Part shown: positions 7,975-16,474 of the stretch, one piece after another
How the letters are laid out: each line of letters opens with the position of its first letter
Position numbering within the stretch: the stretch's first letter is position 1
Assembly (NCBI RefSeq): GCF_028553725.1
Contig: NZ_CP067124.1
Location: 2,428,001-2,492,000 of the forward strand
Source of the DNA: Paracoccus alcaliphilus
Lineage (GTDB): Bacteria > Pseudomonadota > Alphaproteobacteria > Rhodobacterales > Rhodobacteraceae
DNA length: 64,000 nt
Direction: 5' to 3'
Notes under the pieces: generated by a model
Database searches by the model: none
The model's input: only the letters and a program-made list of their open reading frames with translations
Told to the model about the DNA's origin: nothing
Translations under genes and position numbers: made by a program

Positions 7975-8688
7975 ATGGCGATCACTCAGAAATCAGTCAA
8001 GATTCTCTGGTCAGCGGCTGGCGGTCGTTGCGCCTTTGCCGGCTGTTGGGAACGTCTATGCTACCATGAGGCAGAAGACGCTGCACCCTACACGCTGGGT
8101 GAGATGGCGCATATCTGCGGAGACAAGCCGGGGGCCAATCGTCATGATGTGGGCCAGACGGACTCCCAGCGGGACGACTATGAAAACCTAATACTGCTCT
8201 GCCCAACGCATCACACGCTGATCGACCGCAAGGAAAATGAAGCCGTCTATACGGTCGAGATTCTGCATGCGATGAAGGCAGAGCACGAAGCACGGGTGCT
8301 CGAACGCTTGGACCAAGACCCCATGCCTACCAAGCAAGATATTGCCCGCGCAATTCTGCCGCTGTTGGAAGAGAACAGGCAGTCTTGGGCGCAGTATGGC
8401 CCGCTTTCTGAGCTAGCGCGAACGCAGCCTCACAATGAATCGGCGCATGCGGTGTGGATGTCGGAGCGTCTATCAGTAATAATTCCTAATAACCGGAAGA
8501 TTGCAGTGCTGCTTGAAGAGCACCGATCTCTGTTCGACGCGGACGAACAGGGGGTGGTTGCGGCCTTCTTCCTGCATGTGCGCAGCTATGAACAATGGGT
8601 AGAGGATGCGATTCCGTATGCAGCGGTGAAACGCTTCCCTATGGAATTTGATGATCTCATTCGGGGGCTTGCCGATGGCGGCGCATAG
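7975..8688 (+). CDS. HNH endonuclease-family protein
   Basis: About 237 residues. The first half has the beta-beta-alpha-metal signature of HNH nucleases: a zinc-type ligand pair near AGGRCAFAGC, GEMAHICGD with the His, and the late block ENLILLCPTHHTLID with Cys and paired His. The C-terminal half (LEENRQSWAQYGPLSELAR onwards) is alpha-helical and unassigned. It is the first of three tightly packed genes: the next ATG at 8675 lies inside it and the third overlaps the second. Base composition is less GC-rich than the neighbouring core, as expected for acquired cargo. ATG 7975 is preferred over GTG 7972. Confidence 0.75.
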   Translation: MAITQKSVKILWSAAGGRCAFAGCWERLCYHEAEDAAPYTLGEMAHICGDKPGANRHDVGQTDSQRDDYENLILLCPTHHTLIDRKENEAVYTVEILHAMKAEHEARVLERLDQDPMPTKQDIARAILPLLEENRQSWAQYGPLSELARTQPHNESAHAVWMSERLSVIIPNNRKIAVLLEEHRSLFDADEQGVVAAFFLHVRSYEQWVEDAIPYAAVKRFPMEFDDLIRGLADGGA

Positions 8689-9085
8689 CGAAACCTTTCC
8701 TTGGACCAGCCATTACGGCCACTACAATTACTTTGAGGGGCAGATGGGTCGCCATGGGAAGGTTGTCTCACTGACTCGTGAGGGCAACGGCGTCTATACA
8801 TTGGAGAGAAGGCAAGGTGACACGCTCCGCGTGTTTATCTGTGAATGCTATGCGTTTGGGATCGCGGAATATATCGAAACTATCGAACAGCTTGGCGAGG
8901 TCAATGCCGTAGTCATTAATTCCGCGTGGTGCGGATACTCCCCGGATGCGAAGCGGCACTGTCGCGATTCCAATGTCGGACTGTTCAAGATCGGGGAATT
9001 CATGGGCGCGTTACACCGCGATGATTACTGGCTCCACCTCACCGAAATGGAAGAGGAATACTTCCAGAAGCAAGGCTGGCTGTGA
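8675..9085 (+). CDS. Unknown 136-aa protein, possible degenerate restriction-nuclease fold
   Basis: 136 residues beginning MAAHSETFPWTSHYGHYNYF. The stretch RVFICECYAFGIAEYIETIE followed by NAVVINSAWCGYSPDAKRHC and NVGLFKIGEFMGAL has the rhythm of the second half of Mrr-like PD-(D/E)XK domains (strand, gain-of-substrate loop, helix, strand). The expected E-x-K is not intact, so activity is doubtful and the fold call is inference. Overlaps the end of the HNH gene by 14 bp and the next gene by GTGA, so all three are probably made together. Confidence 0.6.
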   Translation: MAAHSETFPWTSHYGHYNYFEGQMGRHGKVVSLTREGNGVYTLERRQGDTLRVFICECYAFGIAEYIETIEQLGEVNAVVINSAWCGYSPDAKRHCRDSNVGLFKIGEFMGALHRDDYWLHLTEMEEEYFQKQGWL

Positions 9086-9393
9086 CGCACAGCGTCACTA
9101 TCTATGGTTTTGGATCGGCTTTTGACGATGCGAAAGCACCTCGTGATGTTGATCTTTTAATAGTGCATCAAGGCACCGATCTCGCATCTTGCCAGTTAGC
9201 CATCGAGTGCAAGAGGCGACTCGCTGAATCCATAGATCGGGCACACATAACAATGCTTTCGGAAGCAGAAGAGGCACATTTTGAGTTCATTAAGACGGCG
9301 GGGGCAGTGCGTCTTGGGGCGATCCGTGAAGATTACTTCAACGTCGATTTAACGGCACTAGACGCTGAGCTTCATAAGTTAGGTGCGCGATAG
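9082..9393 (+). CDS. Minimal nucleotidyltransferase-like protein (103 aa)
   Basis: 103 residues from a GTG that overlaps the previous stop (GTGA). It has the pol-beta signature GFGSAFDDAKAPRDVDLLIV, that is the Gly-Ser motif followed about 12 residues later by D-x-D. That is the catalytic pattern of MNT-type minimal nucleotidyltransferases, which act as antitoxins (MNT/HEPN) or as modifying enzymes. No HEPN partner is adjacent; the partner genes here are the HNH protein and the 136-residue protein. The third catalytic carboxylate is not obvious. Confidence 0.65.
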   Translation: MTHSVTIYGFGSAFDDAKAPRDVDLLIVHQGTDLASCQLAIECKRRLAESIDRAHITMLSEAEEAHFEFIKTAGAVRLGAIREDYFNVDLTALDAELHKLGAR

Positions 9394-9401
9394 GTCACGT
9401 C

Positions 9402-10283
9402 CTATCGTGGCGATTCGTCTCTCGCGGCCGGGGTCGACGCACCTTCCCCGGCGAGGAGTCCACGAATATCCCGCAGGATTGCGGCAGTCTCGCTGTCGGA
9501 CGTGGCAAGCGCCTCAGTCAATTGGTCGTTGGCAACGGTCTGAGCGTTGCGCATGGTAGTAAGTTCAGACTGCATGGCTTCAAGCGCCGCTTGAACCTCG
9601 GCTCCATTGCTCGGTTCGCGGCGATATTCCGAATAGATGATCTGCGCGGCAGGCATAGCGACAGCAATGAATACCGCGACTACGCCGATCCAGATGGCGC
9701 GGGCTGCGGTGCGGTCATTGTCGGCTGCCGCTTTCTCGAATTTCTGGAGGAACTCAGCGGCAGCTCCTTGAAGTCCCGTGGCAATCTCGGCAGCGTCGGT
9801 GGCAATGACTTGCATCTGCTCGAAGCGCTCTTCTATCCGCTCAAGCCGCCTGTTGGTCTCAAAGATCGGGTTCGGCGGAATAGGAGGAAGCTCAGGAATG
9901 CGGGGTATTTCAGTTTCGTGCAGACGCATCGCATCAATGGCGCTTTTCTGTGCTCCAATCTGCTCAGCTAGGCGACCCAAAGATGAGTTCTCTCCAGCGA
10001 TGCCGCCAAGGGTCTTCATGCGGGCTTCAAGATCACGCAATGGCCCGAGAGATGTTTCCATCGCTTTCTGTGCTGCGGTGACACTGTTCAACTGCGGTGT
10101 AATTCTGTCCTGCAAGTCACGGAAGGGTTGTGTCTGGCGCTCTATACCCTCAATAGCCTTGCGAACCGTATCGTTCATTGCAGGCGGTCGCATGCCGCCG
10201 ATCATGAGCTTGGAAATATCCAGACCTTTAGCGCCAGGGGTATCCTCCCCTCCGTCACCGTCACTGTTATCGTCATCCGCCAT
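9402..10283 (-). CDS. Hypothetical membrane protein with coiled-coil regions
   Basis: 293 residues, function not recognised. The N-terminus is Asp/Gly-rich, then heptad-like helices (about 45-110 and 140-190, for example RRLERIEERFEQMQVIATDAAEIATGLQ). A single membrane segment, AIWIGVVAVFIAVAMPAAQII, lies near residues 195-215, and a second helical stretch precedes the Ala/Pro tail. It is convergent with the nucleotidyltransferase gene, 8 bp away, and separated from the FseA-like gene by about 50 bp. It could be a membrane partner of the neighbouring cargo or an unrelated gene. Confidence 0.6.
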   Translation of the reverse strand: MADDDNSDGDGGEDTPGAKGLDISKLMIGGMRPPAMNDTVRKAIEGIERQTQPFRDLQDRITPQLNSVTAAQKAMETSLGPLRDLEARMKTLGGIAGENSSLGRLAEQIGAQKSAIDAMRLHETEIPRIPELPPIPPNPIFETNRRLERIEERFEQMQVIATDAAEIATGLQGAAAEFLQKFEKAAADNDRTAARAIWIGVVAVFIAVAMPAAQIIYSEYRREPSNGAEVQAALEAMQSELTTMRNAQTVANDQLTEALATSDSETAAILRDIRGLLAGEGASTPAARDESPR

Positions 10284-10335
10284 AAACGTGCTCTCCCAAC
10301 AGCGCCGATGCTTTCTGAATATAGTTGCTCTGGCC

Positions 10336-11116
10336 TCACTTCGGAAGCTTGATTGGATAGTGGAGCAACAGGCGGTAGCCGCCGCGCATCATCCTGACGC
10401 CGTGGGCGACTAACCGGCGAGCCTTGTTTTTGCGCGGGTCACTCTCGAAATCCTCTTTGGTGCCGCGAAAGCCGAGCAAGACTTCGGCGATGGCGCGATA
10501 GCTCTCGCCATGCAGCCGGGCATCGAGCGCGCGTAGCGACAGTATATGCCATTGCCGGAGCTGGGCTGGGACCGCCCGGAAATCGGGACCGGGCGCACGG
10601 CCGTTAAGGGAACGCCAGAACCGGCGGACAGCGTGAGCACGAAGTTCCAGAAAGGAATCCATCGGCAGGGTCACGGCATAGAAGGCGGCCGCGTCCGGCA
10701 TCGCCTCGGGTAGCCAGAACTGGTGCGCGATGCCATCCACATGCCATATGCCGTGCCAGCCGTCGGCAGCGCGGCGCAGGTCGAGGCCGTCGAGATGCGC
10801 CAACGTCATTGTCGGTTCGGTATCGTCGTCCTTATGATCGACCGGCGACAACACCACGGCTTGCGGTTGAAGGCGCGGACTCCAGATCGGCGATTGCCTA
10901 TCATGCGGCGCGTCCGGATCGCACGGGAAATCGCAACCCCCAGCGATGCGCGAACGCTTCAAGGGCGCGGGCAGCCGCCCTTCCGGTCGATGCGATGGTC
11001 TGGTAGTCCCGACGATATTCTTCGTTGCGGCGCAAATATTCCCAAGCGAAACCAGCGGCAGGGATGTGCTTTGTATGCCCGTATGCCGCCGGAGATCGCC
11101 AATCGATGCTGAGCAT
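10336..11116 (-). CDS. fseA: FseA-like excision activator (DUF6499 + DUF2285) needing a +1 frameshift
   Basis: Two overlapping frames. Frame 1 starts at 11,116 behind a strong GGGGAGGTG site and encodes a DUF6499 domain (YGHTKHIPAAGFAWEYLRRN...) ending RWGLRFP before a stop at 10,901-10,903. The +1 frame continues from that point as CDPDAPHDRQSPIWSP and runs through a DUF2285 domain (FWRSLNGRAPGPDF...KARRLVAHGVRMMRGGYRLLL) to 10,336. In ICEMlSymR7A the equivalent pair, msi172-msi171, is fused by programmed +1 frameshifting to give FseA, the activator of rdfS. The same split at the same residue in the second copy at 27,994-28,756 argues against random mutation. Confidence 0.8.
10924..10930 (-). 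other. Probable +1 ribosomal frameshift site, TTT CCC G
   Basis: On the minus strand the zero frame reads CGA TTT CCC GTG and then ends 21 bases later. Skipping the G after the CCC proline codon gives TGC GAT CCG GAC and restores the DUF2285 frame. A proline CCC-N quadruplet is a known kind of +1 slip site. The matching position in the second copy is TTT CCA G. Confidence 0.6.
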
Positions 11117-11192
11117 GGCGTCACCTCCCCAAGCCGGGATGCTGGGCAGCGCCCGGCAAAAAGAGGTTCAAGGATCACTGGAAATATAGAAC

Positions 11193-11218
11193 CCGCTCAA
11201 AGCAGATACCTTGAGCGG
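11193..11218. promoter_or_regulatory. Inverted repeat upstream of the FseA-like gene
   Basis: Perfect 8-bp arms CCGCTCAA and TTGAGCGG separated by 10 nt, 77 bp upstream of the first-frame ATG. The symmetric site could bind a dimeric regulator controlling fseA expression. It lies in the 194-bp gap after ardA. Confidence 0.4.
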
Positions 11219-11274
11219 CTAATCCGATAATTCTTTGGTGTTTTTAGCTTGGCGACAGCCGTAGCTTTCGAGAT

Positions 11275-11300
11275 GCCTGCCTGTATGAGCACAGGCAGGC
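11275..11300 (-). terminator. Hairpin after ardA
   Basis: Perfect 10-bp arms GCCTGCCTGT and ACAGGCAGGC around a 6-nt loop, starting 11 bases past the ardA stop on the minus strand. There is no U-tract, so intrinsic termination is likely but not certain. Confidence 0.5.
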
Positions 11301-11310
11301 AGACATGATC

Positions 11311-11838
11311 TCATCTGCTTGAAAACACATGCACCTCGCCCTGCGCCGTCTCGATGGTGAATAGGTCGCCGCCGATCTCAGCGTCGCGCGCCATCGCCTG
11401 CCAATCGACATAGTAGCGTAGTGCCTCGGGAATCGTGACGCTCTCGGTGGTCAATTCCTCCATGTAGTCGGCGAGGCTGGCGAACTGACCATGATAGCAA
11501 TCCTGCAAGGCGGTTTCGGCTTGGTCCATGTCGCCGCTGAACTGCTCCAACAGGCCCGCGCCTAGTGCGCCGTGTTCTGCGATGAAGGCGGCCATCCGCG
11601 CCACGCTGTCGATGCCCGCATATTCGGAGATGCTGACGCCCTCGAAGCCCTCATAGTCATGAATGGCGTATTCCTCCGCTTCCTCGACCGGAGAACGGGC
11701 AAGCATCGCGGCAATCTCGTCCCTGATCTGGTCCGCGTCCTGATCCGCGTCGATCCAAGCTCCATGCAGAAAACCGTTATTGTAAGCTGCAAGGCAGGCG
11801 ACATAAATGCGGGGGCTGCTGTCGGATACGTTGGTCAT
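11311..11838 (-). CDS. ardA: Antirestriction protein ArdA
   Basis: 175-residue acidic DNA mimic that blocks type I restriction enzymes and so protects incoming conjugative DNA. Begins MTNVSDSSPRIYVACLAAYNNGFLHGAWIDA, the standard ArdA opening, followed by the long acidic middle (ADQDADQIRDEIAAML, EEAEEYAIHDYEGFEG) and the LYMEEL-like region ADYMEELTTESVTIPEALRYYVDW. Length fits the family. It sits between the FseA-like gene and the Gabija-like pair, a combination of anti-restriction and restriction genes in one element. A further 247 bp upstream (11,839-12,085) shows no gene. Confidence 0.93.
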   Translation of the reverse strand: MTNVSDSSPRIYVACLAAYNNGFLHGAWIDADQDADQIRDEIAAMLARSPVEEAEEYAIHDYEGFEGVSISEYAGIDSVARMAAFIAEHGALGAGLLEQFSGDMDQAETALQDCYHGQFASLADYMEELTTESVTIPEALRYYVDWQAMARDAEIGGDLFTIETAQGEVHVFSSR

Positions 11839-12085
11839 ATCTCTGATCCTCGGGTCTGAAGGTCAGCGAAGCGGAACGCCGCGCCTGACCTTCTGGCCGT
11901 CGCCGAGACCGGGTGTGCAAACGGAGTGAGGCTTCGCGGGGAACCGGCTGCACGGAGCGCGGTACGCGCGTAGGAAGCTGGGCGGAAGCCTCTCGAAGTG
12001 CGCCGAGGGCGGAGCCCTAAGTTCTATGAAAGGGTATAATTCAGTATTACGCTCGCAGGCTCATCTGGCTTGGCTCTCGATTCAG

Positions 12086-14029
12086 TCAAGCGAGCGCATC
12101 TTGCGAGAGAATATCCGCTTCTGGAAATAGTCCGAGCCCGCGAATATGCGCAATCGCCGCTGCGGGATCAGCGACGAAAAGGATAACGACCAAGTCTTGC
12201 CGCGCGCGTGTGCAGCAAACGTAGAAAAGTCTCCGCGTCCGCTCGACGCCTGTTTCGCCACCGTCCTGCAAAGTCTTTTTGTCTCGCGCAGAAAGCTCTT
12301 TCAATCCGAGGTATTTCTCGTAGGAGAATTGAAAGTGCGTGCCTTCCTCGTCATCGAGGACGACGAGCACACGATCGAACTCGGCCCCTTTCACGCCTTG
12401 CTGCGTGGAAAAAGGCGATTCGTCGTTAACGTAAGCCTGGTAGGGTCGAAGCTGCTTAGCCGGACAGGCTAGGAACGCGGCCATTGAATTGATCTCGTTT
12501 GAAAGGCCTTCCTCGCCTTCGTCTACGTTGTCATCGGCCTCGACTTCGGCCTCGACTTCGGCCTCGTTCACAGCAACATCCTCAAGGTAAGCGGACAGGC
12601 GCGGGTCGAACTCTACCAAGCGACTTTCCTTGGCAAGAGTCAGCACGTCACGAATGGTAGCCTGCGACTGAGGTCCCATCAGCTCACCGACCTGATTGCT
12701 CACCGCCTGAAGTTCATTGAGCCTCTCGGCGATGTTCACGCCTTGGAGGTTGGCCTTTTCTAGCAACGGTGAATGGAGCCGAAGCAGCCGCATCGTCTCG
12801 AAGTCTCGCCCGTCCCGAACAGCCTCCGCAAGCGGCAGTAGAAACGACACCAACGGGCGCAGCGGCCAGGCGGACGCGTCCAGAAAGCCATTCTTGAAGG
12901 CCTCAGGCGCCTTATCGTTGAGCGCCGCATACAGATCGCCGAACCCCAATCGCTTCGCTGCCATGCGATGCACGATCACCAACATTTTAACCGGGTCGTT
13001 CTCGTCGGCGGGCTGCCACAACTCGTCATCGTTTGCGTTCGCAATCCACGCCCGAACCTGCGCCACGCGTTCGTCGCGATGAGCATCTGTCGGCAAGACA
13101 AACAATCGCGCCGTTCCGATCACCGGCACTTCCTGATCACCGTTTTTTTTCTTTCGGCCACCAATCTGAACCAGATCGTCACCTTCACGCCGAATGGCGT
13201 TTGCGAGATTCAATATCGAGGTGGGCGAACGGAAATTTTCCGGCTTGGGGATCGCCCGCCAATCGTCGGGTTTGGGAACTGTGCCGATGCCGGTGGGATA
13301 GATGCGCTGCATCGGATCGCCGAAGAACCCGAGGCAGAAGCGGGCCTGCTCCTGCCGCTGGACCGCCATCAATGCTTCGACAATAATGGGAAAGGTATCT
13401 TGGCTCTCATCCACGAAAACAAACGGAAATTGTTGTGCGACGAGAGTTCGGAAAAGCGGCCGTTGAATCATCAACTGCGAAGCCATTTTGATAATGTCAT
13501 CGTGGCCGAGGATACCTTTGGCGTAGTCAGTTCCTGTTCCATAAGTGAAGCTACGAACTTGAGTGATAGCCTCACGCTGCTGCTCGTAGCGCGTTATATC
13601 GTGGGCGTTCTTGTCTCGCGTTTTCTGCTGAACGCGTGGGCCAAAATTGGCGGCATCGTGCTGTAATTCTGTGATCCGCTCGTCGATCCTGTTTGCAACC
13701 CAAGCGGCGATATCTTGTTGGAAGCCGCGTGCGATCGACCAAAGAAAACTATGAATCGTGGAGACGTGGACGAGAGGATTGTTTCCCACGTCAGCCCAAA
13801 TCTCTCCGGCGGCGATCTCTGTATAGGTTATGCAGGCCACGCGCTGCCTGCGTAGTCGCAAACGCTCGCCATGGATGGCAAGGATCGAGGCGAGCCCCTT
13901 GATCAGCGAAGTGGTTTTGCCCGACCCCGCGCCGGCGACCATGTTAAAACTGGTCGGCGGCTGAGATTCCAAGCACAGCCGAAGATCTACGTCGGCCTGT
14001 GTGTCAGGCTGTTGAGCGCGGCTACTCAC
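12086..14029 (-). CDS. UvrD-like helicase, Gabija GajB-like
   Basis: 647-residue superfamily 1 helicase. Walker A is NMVAGAGSGKTTSLIKGL near residue 30. Motif II is FVFVDESQDTFPIIVEALM, followed by GFFGDPMQRIYPTG (motif III-like) and late motifs VKGAEFDRVLVVLDDEEG and RRLFYVCCTRARQDLVVIL. In Gabija, GajB helicase works with the GajA nuclease against phage DNA. It overlaps the OLD-family gene by 8 bp, downstream of it. Near residue 500 there is a run of Glu/Asp (EAEVEAEVEADDNVDEGEEG) encoded partly by 12-bp repeats. It is longer than typical GajB (about 500 residues), so subtype assignment is open. Confidence 0.82.
   Translation of the reverse strand: MSSRAQQPDTQADVDLRLCLESQPPTSFNMVAGAGSGKTTSLIKGLASILAIHGERLRLRRQRVACITYTEIAAGEIWADVGNNPLVHVSTIHSFLWSIARGFQQDIAAWVANRIDERITELQHDAANFGPRVQQKTRDKNAHDITRYEQQREAITQVRSFTYGTGTDYAKGILGHDDIIKMASQLMIQRPLFRTLVAQQFPFVFVDESQDTFPIIVEALMAVQRQEQARFCLGFFGDPMQRIYPTGIGTVPKPDDWRAIPKPENFRSPTSILNLANAIRREGDDLVQIGGRKKKNGDQEVPVIGTARLFVLPTDAHRDERVAQVRAWIANANDDELWQPADENDPVKMLVIVHRMAAKRLGFGDLYAALNDKAPEAFKNGFLDASAWPLRPLVSFLLPLAEAVRDGRDFETMRLLRLHSPLLEKANLQGVNIAERLNELQAVSNQVGELMGPQSQATIRDVLTLAKESRLVEFDPRLSAYLEDVAVNEAEVEAEVEADDNVDEGEEGLSNEINSMAAFLACPAKQLRPYQAYVNDESPFSTQQGVKGAEFDRVLVVLDDEEGTHFQFSYEKYLGLKELSARDKKTLQDGGETGVERTRRLFYVCCTRARQDLVVILFVADPAAAIAHIRGLGLFPEADILSQDALA
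12534..12566 (-). repeat. 12-bp tandem repeat inside the helicase gene
   Basis: TCGGCCTCGACT occurs at 12,534-12,545 and 12,546-12,557, followed by a 9-base partial copy to 12,566. The unit length is a multiple of three, so copy-number change alters the acidic Glu-Ala-Glu-Val repeats in the protein without changing frame. Confidence 0.6.
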
Positions 14030-16316
14030 CGACTACACCACCTTCCAGTTCGGCCTCAACTTCGAGATCGACCTGCGCCTTAAGCCAAACCAGGCCGTCA
14101 CGGATGTACGTCGGAACCTGCCACTCTTCCGGTCGGGCCGTAAGTACGCCAAGCGCGAACTTGGTCTTGTCGAATTTATCGCCGCTGACCCTCTTGTGAA
14201 GGCCGGCTGCCAACGCCGCCGGGTCCGCTAGTGCACCACGGAGGCGTAGCCCCAATTTCCTCTGCTCCGCGCTCTGGCACCATTCGGCGTTTTCCAACCC
14301 GAACGCTTCTTCCAACGTCCGACCTGCCAGCTCTACGTTCTGACCATTCCATGCGACTGGAACGGGCGTCTGATATGCCACGCGGACACGGGGCGTCACA
14401 TCCGCCGGCGTTTCTTTCTCTTGCTCCGGTGCTGCGAAAAGCTCGTCGATCGACAGCTTGGCCGGAAGCCATTTCACGAGAGTCTGGTTGGAGGTGACTG
14501 CCCCGGCTACACCGGGCAAGCACTTTTTTCCGTAACGACGGGCGGGGGCAGGATCGGCGGCATCGCCAGCTTGGGCGGCCGGAGCATCACCACCGAGTAG
14601 TTCATCGACATCGTTGGCAGCGTCCACCTCAAGGGCCTCGACTTCGATCTCCAGCTCGTCATCGTCGTCATCATCGCCGTCATGATCAGCAGGCAACAAG
14701 GTAACACTGTCTACGTCGGTGATGATCAGCGTGACGATCCCGAGGAATTCGATCAGCGATTTGAATTTATGGCCGAAGGCACCGCCCACCTCCAGAATGC
14801 AAATGCAGGAGGATCGCAGCGATGTCGCCGCCTTTGATATCATGATCGGGAGCAGCAATCGCTCGACATTGCCCTCCACGAGCACAGCGGCGTCAGAGAA
14901 GAACAAATCGCAGTGGGTGAGTTTGAGATACCTTTGCAGGAAATCGCGGTGTTCGGTTTCCTGCGCATAGAACGCGGAGAGGTTGAGCACTTCAGTGACT
15001 TGATCGTTTCCGACCAAATCGCGCCGGAAGTAGCGGATCGGCTGAAAGCCACGCTCGTACAGGATGTGCGGCGAGTGGGTCGTAATGACCGCTTGTGTGG
15101 CGAATGATCCTCCCGCCTCGCCCGGAATGACGAGCAAGTCGAGTATGTTGCGAATGAAAACCTGCTGGAGCTGCGCGTGAAGGTGTGCTTCTGGCTCCTC
15201 GATGAATATGAGATGGAGAGGCGCACGCTTCTCCTCTTCGGCTTTCCAGCGCTCCTGAAGGTCGAGCACTTCGACCACCATATAGATCAGGTTTTTGAAG
15301 CCGAGGCCATTGTAGGTGTCGGGCAGCATGATCGTCTGCGCGGCTTCGCCCACGATGTAATGGACGCGCGCATCCTGCGTCATGATGGACGCGGGGTTCA
15401 GGGCCGACTTGATTTCGAGCCTTGGGTTATTGAGGCCGGGATAACCCAAACGCCCCAACCGCTCCAATGTACCTTTAAAAACCTCCGCGAGATGCTTGTC
15501 GAGGCCCACCTCAGACTCGAATAGCGCTTTGAGCGCCTGATGATCGTCCTGACGTTGATCGAGATTGCGTTGATAGAAGCGACTCAGACGCTTCGACAAA
15601 TCCTCCGAACGGCCGCTTCCGGAAGCTGTTGAAGGGTCCGCAAGGTGCCGCTGTGCATTGAGAAAATCTACCTTGATGAGCGATTTTAGTACAGCACTGC
15701 CGCCGGGCTCGTTCCCCAACGGCAGCGGCTGATACCCCTCCACCGCCTGAAACTTCGCATCAAATTGCCTGTGGTCGAGGACGTAATATCGCAGCTCATA
15801 CTCGTGTCTCAGTTCTTTAAGCAGGTAAGCCGATAGCGATTTTGGCCAAGGCACATAATCGCCTGCGCCGCCGACCAGCGCCGCCGCTTTGGCCCGACCA
15901 TCGTCGCGAGCGGTGCGATAACGCTGGATCAATTCCGTGATGTTTCTGGGCGCGAGTTCGACGCGGACGCCCACAAGCGTCCCGGCCCAAGCGGTCGAGG
16001 GCAGAATGGGGATGACAAGATAGAGGTCTTCGGCTCCCACCTCGAACCAAAGATCGAGCGAGACGGTCGGAAACTCAGCCTCGGCGATGTCGCCCTCTCG
16101 TTCGCCGATCTCATCAAGCAGCGGCCAAGCGTGCGAGCTGAAATCATACAGCGAGAAAGCGTCTTTGCCACCCGAGAGAAACATCTGCATAGCCTGCGTC
16201 GCGGAGGTTTTTCCGCTATTATTCGCCCCAACGAAAATGGAGATGTCGGACGCAAGCTCGATATGCACGTCCCGAAGCCGCCGGAAATTTCTCAGTCGAT
16301 AGGAATGTAGGTGCAT
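14022..16316 (-). CDS. OLD-family ATPase/TOPRIM nuclease, Gabija GajA-like
   Basis: 764 residues. An ABC-type ATPase domain opens the protein (Walker A VGANNSGKTSATQAM at about residue 32) and is completed by FIEEPEAHLHAQLQQVFIRN and the TTHSPHILYE block. A TOPRIM domain follows with the acidic residue in AAVLVEGNVERLLLP and the D-x-D in LIITDVDSV. This is the class 2 OLD architecture, and with the adjacent UvrD gene it matches Gabija. Directly after the D-x-D is an unusual acidic insert of about 55 residues (HDGDDDDDDELEIEVEALEV) before the conserved SNQTLVKWLP segment. Preceded by GGGGGAAC. The 158-bp gap to the restriction gene is unassigned. Confidence 0.82.
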   Translation of the reverse strand: MHLHSYRLRNFRRLRDVHIELASDISIFVGANNSGKTSATQAMQMFLSGGKDAFSLYDFSSHAWPLLDEIGEREGDIAEAEFPTVSLDLWFEVGAEDLYLVIPILPSTAWAGTLVGVRVELAPRNITELIQRYRTARDDGRAKAAALVGGAGDYVPWPKSLSAYLLKELRHEYELRYYVLDHRQFDAKFQAVEGYQPLPLGNEPGGSAVLKSLIKVDFLNAQRHLADPSTASGSGRSEDLSKRLSRFYQRNLDQRQDDHQALKALFESEVGLDKHLAEVFKGTLERLGRLGYPGLNNPRLEIKSALNPASIMTQDARVHYIVGEAAQTIMLPDTYNGLGFKNLIYMVVEVLDLQERWKAEEEKRAPLHLIFIEEPEAHLHAQLQQVFIRNILDLLVIPGEAGGSFATQAVITTHSPHILYERGFQPIRYFRRDLVGNDQVTEVLNLSAFYAQETEHRDFLQRYLKLTHCDLFFSDAAVLVEGNVERLLLPIMISKAATSLRSSCICILEVGGAFGHKFKSLIEFLGIVTLIITDVDSVTLLPADHDGDDDDDDELEIEVEALEVDAANDVDELLGGDAPAAQAGDAADPAPARRYGKKCLPGVAGAVTSNQTLVKWLPAKLSIDELFAAPEQEKETPADVTPRVRVAYQTPVPVAWNGQNVELAGRTLEEAFGLENAEWCQSAEQRKLGLRLRGALADPAALAAGLHKRVSGDKFDKTKFALGVLTARPEEWQVPTYIRDGLVWLKAQVDLEVEAELEGGVVGE

Positions 16317-16474
16317 CGTGTTCCCCCACCACGAAGTCTAACGGATGATAACCCACGTCGGAATCTTAATTGCACGCCGTTGTGGCGGTGTATTGTAAGA
16401 ATGCAAGGGATTACTGCATGCAGCGCGTATCCCTCGCGGCTCGGTAACTACACCATCTGACAAATTCTGTTCAG

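Noticed and set aside
11839..12085. GC-rich partial dyads (GAGGCTT...AAGCCTC) upstream of ardA
   Set aside because: Arms are far apart and imperfect; not stronger than expected in DNA of this composition.
12534..12566. The 12-bp repeat as a phase-variation switch
   Set aside because: The unit is a multiple of three, so changes in copy number keep the frame and would only alter the acidic stretch length.
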